A stretch of 64,000 nucleotides of DNA, from assembly GCF_900199375.1 (NCBI RefSeq), contig NZ_LT900217.1, positions 372,001 through 436,000 of the forward strand, in the 5' to 3' direction. The translations under genes were made by a program, and so were the position numbers. Of this stretch, positions 58,605-64,000 are shown piece by piece. Position 1 is the first letter of the stretch, and every line of letters starts with the position of its first letter. Under the pieces are notes generated by a model. It searched no databases and was not told the DNA's origin. It saw only the letters and a list, made by a program, of their open reading frames with translations. The DNA is from Gordonibacter urolithinfaciens (GTDB taxonomy: Bacteria; Actinomycetota; Coriobacteriia; Coriobacteriales; Eggerthellaceae).

Positions 58605-58633
58605 ATCATACCGCAATTGGTTAGATGATCAAA
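58605..58633 (-). promoter_or_regulatory. fabT promoter overlapping a FabT box
   Basis: On the minus strand a -35 TTGATC (58627-58632), a 16-base spacer and a -10 TATGAT (58605-58610) point to fabT. The box TTAGATGATCAAA at 58621-58633 covers the -35 element, which suggests autorepression. Confidence 0.65.
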
Positions 58634-58694
58634 GTATTCGTGCCCGCCACCGGAAGCCGAGGCGCCTCCAGGCCTTGCCGCCCACACGCCTGCC

Positions 58695-59582
58695 TCATGC
58701 CGCACCCGCATCATCCGCCTCGTCGTCCAAAGCATCACCGCATCCTGCCACGTCGGCAGGACCGCCGGCGTCGTCGGTCCAGCCGCCCTTCCCCGGCGCG
58801 TCCAGCACCGGCACGAAGCGACGTGCGAACGTTCCGGCGCCCTTGCTCTTCAGGTAGCGGTACCCGATGACGGAGAACGACAACGCGCCGACGAAGTTCA
58901 CCAGCAGGTCCTCCATCGTGTCGACCAGCCCCACGTCCAGGTACCCGCCCAAGCCCAGGTCCTGCCCGTTCACCACCACGGTCTGGATACCGTCGATGCT
59001 AAACGGCCGCTGCAGCCCCTCGGGGTCCAGCAGCACGCTCGCGATCCCGTCCAGCACGGTGTCCTTCTGCATGTCCAGCCCGAACACCCAGTCCATGCCG
59101 AACTCGAAAAACTCCCACAGCACGCCGATGGTCATGGAGAAGCAGAACGCCACCACGGCGCAGAAGAACGGCGACAACGAGAACGCGATGCGGTCGGAGC
59201 GGTTCAAGATGGACACGAGCGCCAGCCCGATGGCCGCCGCCAGAAATCCGTTGAACGTGTGCAGCAGCGTGTCCCAAAAGGGGAAGAGGGTGTAGAAGTG
59301 GAACAGCTCGCCCAGTATCTCGGCCGCGAAGATGAACAGCGCGATGACCACCTCGAGCGTCTCGGGGATGGTGATGCTGAAGCTCGCCTCGATGAACGGG
59401 GGCACCAGGAACAACACGAGCGTGAGCAGGCACAGGAAGAACGCCTCGTAGTTGCCGAACACGAGCGCGCCCACTGCGCAGGCCAGCACGATGAGGCGCA
59501 GCACGACGAAGAGCGCGAGCGCCTTCTTGCTGCGGCGCATGACGCGCCCCATGGCCTGCGCCTTCTCGCGTACCCGCCCCAT
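58695..59582 (-). CDS. integral membrane protein, DUF2238/YjdF-like
   Basis: A 295-residue membrane protein with about six to seven hydrophobic helices: ALALFVVLRLIVLACAVGAL, a second pair around FLCLLTLVLFLVPPFIEASF, then FPFWDTLLHTFNGFLAAAIG, FFCAVVAFCFSMTIGVLWEF and LLVNFVGALSFSVIGYRYL. The FWDTLLHTFNGFLAA, FEFGMDWVFG and DTMEDLLVNFVGAL segments are the usual DUF2238 signatures. The acidic C-terminus is disordered. Function is not known. Starts 29 bases after rnr, with GGAGGAAG in front. Confidence 0.75.
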   Translation of the reverse strand: MGRVREKAQAMGRVMRRSKKALALFVVLRLIVLACAVGALVFGNYEAFFLCLLTLVLFLVPPFIEASFSITIPETLEVVIALFIFAAEILGELFHFYTLFPFWDTLLHTFNGFLAAAIGLALVSILNRSDRIAFSLSPFFCAVVAFCFSMTIGVLWEFFEFGMDWVFGLDMQKDTVLDGIASVLLDPEGLQRPFSIDGIQTVVVNGQDLGLGGYLDVGLVDTMEDLLVNFVGALSFSVIGYRYLKSKGAGTFARRFVPVLDAPGKGGWTDDAGGPADVAGCGDALDDEADDAGAA

Positions 59583-59611
59583 CTTCCTCCTTTGCCCCCC
59601 TGGCGCCGCGC

Positions 59612-61684
59612 TCAGCGCCCGCCTTCGCGCGCCGGGCGGAAGTCGAGCCGGCCGGCGCGCGGGTCGGCCGCCGCAAGGATGACGGGCAGGCGCTGCCCCA
59701 GCCGGTAGACCGTGCCCGTGTCCTCCCCCGTCAGGCGGTGCAGCACCGGGTCGAACGCGAAGTACTCGCGGCCCAGGCTCTTCATCGGCACAAGGCCCTC
59801 CGCCGTGTTCTCCAGCCGCACGTACACGCCGTAGCTCGTCACGCCCGACACGACGGCCGGGAACGCCTGGCCCACCGAACGTTCCATATACTCCACGATC
59901 TTGAGCTCCTGCGACTCGCGCGCCGCCTTCTCGGCCACGCGCTCCATGTTCGAGGAGTGCTCGGCTATCCACGGCAGCGCCGCCACCTCCTGGTCGAAGC
60001 GCTCGGGGCGGCGCGTCAGCTGCGCCTTGAGCATGCGATGCACCACGAGGTCGGGATAGCGCCTGATGGGGCTCGTGAAGTGCGTGTACGCCCCGCTGGC
60101 CAGCCCGTAGTGCGGCTCGCAGGCGGGGCGGTACACGGCGCGCTTCATGGAGCGCAGCACGAGCGTTGACACGAGCTCGCCCTCGGGGCGCCCCGCGCTC
60201 GCCTCGAGCACCTGGCCGAGCACATGCGGGTCGCCGGCCACGAGCCGGTTCTGGTCGATGCCGCCGAACCAGGCGAACTCCTGGAACACCGGCACAAGCG
60301 CGGCCAGGCTGTCGGGAGAGGGCTTGTCGTGCACGCGGAAGATGCCGGGGAACCGGGCATCGCGCAGGTGGCGCGCCACCGTCTCGTTCGCCAGGATCAT
60401 GGCCTCCTCCACAAGCGACGTCGCATCCGTCTTGCGGCGCAGGTCGATGCCCACAGGATGCCCTTCCGCATCCAAGCGCACCTTCGCCTCCACCGTGGCG
60501 AAGTCCAACCCGCCGGCCGCCTCGCGAGCCGCCGCGCGCCTCCTCGCCAAGCACGAGAGCCTCGCGAGCCGGCTTGTGAGGGCATCGTCCCCCGACGCGT
60601 CGACGTCGCGGCCCGCCGCCTCCTCCAGCAAGGCCTGCGCCTCGTCGTAGGTCAACCGTGCATCCGAGCGGATGAGCGCCGGATACAGCTCGTAGCCCAC
60701 GAGTCGCGCGTCGTTGTCCAGGTACAGGTCGGCCGTCATCGTGCGGCGCACCTCGCCGGGCTTGAGCGAGCACAGATCGCCCGACAGCTCTTCGGGCAGC
60801 ATGGGTATCACGCGGTCGGCCAAGTACACGCTCGTCGCCCGCCGTCGCGCATCCAAGTCGATCGACGAGTTCCACGGCACGTAATGCGACACGTCCGCGA
60901 TATGAACCCCCAGCCGCCAGCGCGCCGCCGCTAGCGCGCGCCCATCCACTGCCCGCACGCTGCGGGGCATCCCGTCGTTCGCCAGAACGACGGGATGCAA
61001 CGACAAGGCGTCATCGAAGTCGCGGGCGTCGGCGGGGTCGATGGTGAGCGTGAAGCGCTCCCGCAGGTCGCGGTAGCCCTCGGCGAGCGCGCCCGCCTCG
61101 TCCAGCACGGCGGCACGCGCCTCGGCGAGCGCGCCGTCCGAGAACGCCGTCTCCAGCTTGTGGCGCGCCACGATGAGGTCCACGCCCACCCCCTCGTCGC
61201 CCGTCCGCCCGATGACCTCCTCCACCACGCCGGTTGCTGCGGTGTGGCGCGTGGGGAACGCGGTGATGCGAACGCGCACGAGCGAGCCGTCCGGCACGTC
61301 CGGATGGTCGGAGCGCATGGTGAAGATGTCGTAGGGTATGCGCGCATCCTCGGGCACCACCACGCCGAAGGGCTCGGCCACCTCGTAGCGGCCCACAAGC
61401 GTGTCGTGCGCGCGGTCGACGACGCGCAGCACCCGCGCGGCCGGCTGGTCGCCAGGGCGGGCAGCACCCTGATGCGGCTGGCGCGCGACGCCCTTGCCGC
61501 CCGTGGGCGGCAGCGGCGCCACCTCCACCAGGTCGCCGTCGAAGGCGCCGGCCATCTTCGACGCGGGAATGAAGTAGGCGCCCTCGGCCGTCTGCACGAA
61601 GCCGAAGCCGCCGCCGTGGACGGTCAGCACGCCGCGCGGGTTGCTGCGGGGGCTGCGTCGCGTATGCGACCGCTTGCGCGCCAT
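59612..61684 (-). CDS. rnr: ribonuclease R
   Basis: A 690-residue RNB exonuclease. A cold-shock domain starts with GVLTVHGGGFGFVQTAEGAY. The RNB catalytic acids are in FTLTIDPADARDFDDALSLH, followed by LGVHIADVSHYVPWNSSIDL, IPMLPEELSGDLCSLKPGE and TSPIRRYPDLVVHRML. The C-terminal S1 domain (AFPAVVSGVTSYGVYVRL) and a short basic end complete it. It degrades structured RNA 3' to 5' and takes part in tmRNA quality control. Five bases after ctpA, so one transcript. Confidence 0.95.
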   Translation of the reverse strand: MARKRSHTRRSPRSNPRGVLTVHGGGFGFVQTAEGAYFIPASKMAGAFDGDLVEVAPLPPTGGKGVARQPHQGAARPGDQPAARVLRVVDRAHDTLVGRYEVAEPFGVVVPEDARIPYDIFTMRSDHPDVPDGSLVRVRITAFPTRHTAATGVVEEVIGRTGDEGVGVDLIVARHKLETAFSDGALAEARAAVLDEAGALAEGYRDLRERFTLTIDPADARDFDDALSLHPVVLANDGMPRSVRAVDGRALAAARWRLGVHIADVSHYVPWNSSIDLDARRRATSVYLADRVIPMLPEELSGDLCSLKPGEVRRTMTADLYLDNDARLVGYELYPALIRSDARLTYDEAQALLEEAAGRDVDASGDDALTSRLARLSCLARRRAAAREAAGGLDFATVEAKVRLDAEGHPVGIDLRRKTDATSLVEEAMILANETVARHLRDARFPGIFRVHDKPSPDSLAALVPVFQEFAWFGGIDQNRLVAGDPHVLGQVLEASAGRPEGELVSTLVLRSMKRAVYRPACEPHYGLASGAYTHFTSPIRRYPDLVVHRMLKAQLTRRPERFDQEVAALPWIAEHSSNMERVAEKAARESQELKIVEYMERSVGQAFPAVVSGVTSYGVYVRLENTAEGLVPMKSLGREYFAFDPVLHRLTGEDTGTVYRLGQRLPVILAAADPRAGRLDFRPAREGGR

Positions 61685-61688
61685 GGCG

Positions 61689-62978
61689 CTACTCCCGCGC
61701 GAGCGACTGGGCGGTTTCCAGGGCCAGGCTTCTCTGGTTGTCGCTGCCGGCCTCGCCGCCGAGGCCCACCGACACGTCGGGCGTCACGCCCACGTCGTTG
61801 ATGGTCCGCCCCTGGGGGGTGAGGTAGTAGGCCGCCGTGTAGCGCAGCGCGCCGCCGAAGCTCAGGTCGCGCACCACCTGCACGGAGCCTTTGCCCAGCG
61901 TGGAAGCGCCCACGAGCGTGGCGCGCTGGTTCTCCTGCAGCGCCGCCGCCAGCACCTCGGCCGCGGCAGCCGTGTTCTCGTTCACCAGCACCACGAGCGG
62001 CTTGTCCGTCGCCACGTTGCCCGTGGCGGACTTCACGCTCTTGCCGTCCTTCGTCTCGATTTGCACGATGGAGCCGCTCTTCACGAACAGGCTGGCCAGG
62101 TCCACGGCCTGCGTGAGGTAGCCGCCCGGGTTGTCGCGGATGTCGAGCACGAACGAGAGCGCCCCTTGGGAGCCCAGGTCCGCGAGCGCCTGCTTCACGA
62201 GGTCGGCCGACGTCTGCGTCAGCTGCCGCACCTTGAGGTAGCCCACGGTGCCCTCGAGGCTCGTCGTGACGTTCTTCACATCGTACTTCGAGCAGGCCAG
62301 CGTCGTGGTGAACTCCTCCCCGCCCTCGGCCTCGAGCGTGGCCGGACGCCGCCACGTGACCACGACGGTGTCGCCCTCGGCACGGTCGAGCGAGGCCGTG
62401 ACCTCGTTCATCGACCACTCTTGGCCGCGGTCGCCGTCGATGGCCACCACGAAGTCGCCCTGGCGCACGCCTGCCGCCTGGGCCACGGAGCCGTCGAACA
62501 CGTCCACGACGTACGCCAGCCCGTTGTACTCCGAGAACAGCACGCCCACGCCCGCATAGCTGCCCGAGCTGTCGTGCATGAGCGAGGAGTAGCGCGCCGG
62601 ATCGTAGTAGCGCAGGTAGGCGTCCTCGGTCGTGTCGGCGAACGCATCGAGCACGCTCATGGTGGCCGCGTCCAAGTCGTAGGAGTCCAACGAGTCGTTG
62701 GCGAGCGCGTCCTCCACCTCGGCAACGCGCGCCGACAGCGCATTGTAGGTGTTCTTGTCCTTCGAGGCCGCCGTGCCGGCCGTGGAGTCGCCGCTCTCGA
62801 GCAGCGCCGTGAAGCCGAGCGACTCGAGCAGCGCGTCGTTGCTGCGCACGGCGAAGCCGGCCACGAAGGCCGTGCACAGTATCACGACGAACGCGAACGC
62901 CCGCATGAGGCGCAGGTTGCGGAGCCGCGCCTTGCGCGCGGACGCCGCAACCTGCTTGTTGTCGCCATGCTTGGCCAT
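61689..62978 (-). CDS. ctpA: S41-family C-terminal processing peptidase homologue (CtpA-like) lacking the catalytic serine
   Basis: A 429-residue exported protein. N-terminal membrane anchor AFAFVVILCTAFVAGFAV (27-44), a PDZ domain (VLFSEYNGLAYVVDVFDGSV, then VRQGDFVVAIDG) and the S41 fold VGYLKVRQLTQT, VLDIRDNPGGYLTQAVDLAS and LVNENTAAAAEVLAAALQEN. The lysine is kept (K363 in STLGKGSVQ), but the position of the nucleophilic serine in the T-A-S-A-A-E pattern is Ala338 (codon 61965-61967). It is therefore probably a pseudoprotease or scaffold. In the ftsEX operon it may have become a cell-wall hydrolase regulator. Confidence 0.9.
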   Translation of the reverse strand: MAKHGDNKQVAASARKARLRNLRLMRAFAFVVILCTAFVAGFAVRSNDALLESLGFTALLESGDSTAGTAASKDKNTYNALSARVAEVEDALANDSLDSYDLDAATMSVLDAFADTTEDAYLRYYDPARYSSLMHDSSGSYAGVGVLFSEYNGLAYVVDVFDGSVAQAAGVRQGDFVVAIDGDRGQEWSMNEVTASLDRAEGDTVVVTWRRPATLEAEGGEEFTTTLACSKYDVKNVTTSLEGTVGYLKVRQLTQTSADLVKQALADLGSQGALSFVLDIRDNPGGYLTQAVDLASLFVKSGSIVQIETKDGKSVKSATGNVATDKPLVVLVNENTAAAAEVLAAALQENQRATLVGASTLGKGSVQVVRDLSFGGALRYTAAYYLTPQGRTINDVGVTPDVSVGLGGEAGSDNQRSLALETAQSLARE

Positions 62979-63000
62979 AAGGGGCCGCCCCGAGCGCCCG

Positions 63001-63906
63001 CTACACCTTCAGGTAGCGGCGCATGGCCAGAGCCGAGCCCAGCAGGCCTATGAGCAGGCCCGCGACGACGAGCGCGGCATAGATGAGCAGGAACATGTTA
63101 AGGCTCACGTCGAACGACAGGAACGGCAGCGCGCCCTGCAGCTTCGGCAGCGCCGTGTTGCGCAAGAGCTCCAGCACGCCCACTGCCAGAAGCGAGCCGA
63201 TGAGCGCATGCAGCGCGCCCTCCATGAGGAAGGGCCCGCGGATGAACCCGTTCGACGCGCCCACGAGCCGCATGATGGCGATCTCCTTGCGTCGCGCCAG
63301 GATGGCCAGGCGGATGGTGTTGTTGATGAACACCATGGCGATGAAGATGAGCAGGGCGATGAGCGCGATGCCGATGTAGCGCACGTAGTTGGTGAGCGTG
63401 AACAGCTTCTCCACCGTCTGCTGGCCGTACTTGAGCGACTCGGACTTCGTCTCGCCGTCCCGGATCTGCTGGTAGGTGGGGTTGTCCCAGATCGAGCCGG
63501 CCACCTGCTCGACCAGCTGCGGGTCGGACAGCTCCACGTCGATGGACGCGGGCAGCGGGTTCTGGCCGTCGAGCGCGTCGATGATGTCGGTGGTGTTCGA
63601 GGAGCGGAAGTTCTCGAGCGCCTGTTCCTTGTCCGTGAAGGTCACCGACGCCACGCCCTCGAGGCCGCGGACGTAGTCCTCCACCTTGTCGATATCGGCC
63701 TGCGAGGCGTCGTCGGCAACGTACGCCGCGATGGACACCTCGTTCTCCACGCCCGACACCACGTTCTCTATGACGAGGCCGCCCACGAGGAACACGCCGA
63801 TGATCATAAGCGACAGGAAGATGGTGACGATAGAGCCGAGCGTCGTCGAGAGGTTGCGCGTGAAGCCCTTGAGCGACTCGCGTATGAAGTAAGCGAAACT
63901 AGACAT
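63001..63906 (-). CDS. ftsX: cell division protein FtsX
   Basis: A 301-residue permease. SFAYFIRESLKGFTRNLSTT then a first helix (TIFLSLMIIGVFLVGGLVI), a large extracellular loop at about 48-165 (ALDGQNPLPASIDVEL in it), and three C-terminal helices including IGIALIALLIFIAMVFINNT and LLIYAALVVAGLLIGLLGSA. With FtsE it forms an ABC-type complex that controls peptidoglycan hydrolases at division. ATG 63906 overlaps the ftsE stop by 8 bases. Confidence 0.95.
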   Translation of the reverse strand: MSSFAYFIRESLKGFTRNLSTTLGSIVTIFLSLMIIGVFLVGGLVIENVVSGVENEVSIAAYVADDASQADIDKVEDYVRGLEGVASVTFTDKEQALENFRSSNTTDIIDALDGQNPLPASIDVELSDPQLVEQVAGSIWDNPTYQQIRDGETKSESLKYGQQTVEKLFTLTNYVRYIGIALIALLIFIAMVFINNTIRLAILARRKEIAIMRLVGASNGFIRGPFLMEGALHALIGSLLAVGVLELLRNTALPKLQGALPFLSFDVSLNMFLLIYAALVVAGLLIGLLGSALAMRRYLKV

Positions 63907-64000
63907 CGAAGCCGTACACCCCCCGGTCCTGGTCGCGGGTGAGGTGCCCGCGGTCGAGCGCGATGACGCGCCGGCGCATGTTGTCCACCATCTCGCGGTC
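63899..64000 (-). CDS. ftsE: cell division ATP-binding protein FtsE (C-terminal part only)
   Basis: The last 33 codons of an ABC ATPase run in from the window edge: DREMVDNMRRRVIALDRGHL then DQDRGVYGF. The H-loop histidine would lie just outside. This is the typical FtsE end before FtsX. Confidence 0.9.
   Translation of the reverse strand, partial: DREMVDNMRRRVIALDRGHLTRDQDRGVYGFDV

Noticed and set aside
63919-63924. C6 run near the ftsE end as a slippage site
   Set aside because: Six-base runs are common in this genome and the gene is essential-type; no evidence of variation.

Overview
The window is GC-rich throughout except for one AT-rich block at about 2.85-6.75 kb. It looks like a chromosome segment of a gut Coriobacteriia (Eggerthellaceae type, for example an Eggerthella or Gordonibacter relative). 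The pointers are a FabK/FabT fatty-acid operon, a type I-C CRISPR system, a cofactor-rich molybdopterin oxidoreductase and the tmRNA/SmpB arrangement. The assignment is inferred from gene content and composition, not from a database match.

Left part (0.6-13.6 kb, all minus strand): one surface-polysaccharide operon. In transcription order it holds a NusG/LoaP-type antiterminator, the initiating phosphoglycosyl transferase, a WecG/TagA-type transferase, CapE-CapF-CapG (UDP-L-FucNAc synthesis), a GT4 transferase, Wzy, a GT2 transferase, Wzx, LicD, an IspD-like cytidylyltransferase and an SDR. The last two resemble a split form of the Haemophilus CDP-ribitol enzyme. Two long G tracts (coding strand) sit inside coding sequence here. 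G11 lies near the 5' end of the initiating transferase and puts the gene out of frame as sequenced. G10 lies at the junction between a GT4 and a duplicated GT4 tail. This looks like a phase-variable capsule/exopolysaccharide.

Middle left (13.7-25.2 kb): an XRE regulator in an AT-rich island of GTTGT/ACAAC motifs, a YbaK-type deacylase, an L,D-transpeptidase, ssrA (tmRNA, tag ending ALAMAA), an extremely acidic protein, smpB, an M42 peptidase, a fused trehalose-phosphate synthase/phosphatase, and small nuclease or hypothetical genes.

Centre (25.6-43 kb): a complete type I-C cas operon (cas3-cas5c-cas8c-cas7-cas4-cas1-cas2) and three CRISPR arrays. The arrays have 31-, 33- and 32-bp repeats, point the same way and share a leader palindrome about 104 bp from the first repeat. 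Between them lie an orphan HipA-like kinase gene, a soluble molybdopterin oxidoreductase with three small companion genes, and a TetR regulator.

Right part (43-64 kb): a cluster of small XRE regulators and a broken gene, a NUDIX hydrolase, an SH3-repeat secreted protein, a SWIM/SNF2 helicase, and then a type II fatty-acid synthesis operon on the minus strand (acpP-fabK-fabD-fabG-fabF-fabZ-accDA) with FabT boxes at acpP and at fabT. The accD-accA product is a single polypeptide carrying an N-terminal biotin-carboxylase-like stretch. The window ends with a minus-strand set ftsE(partial)-ftsX-ctpA-rnr-DUF2238, in which the CtpA homologue lacks its catalytic serine.
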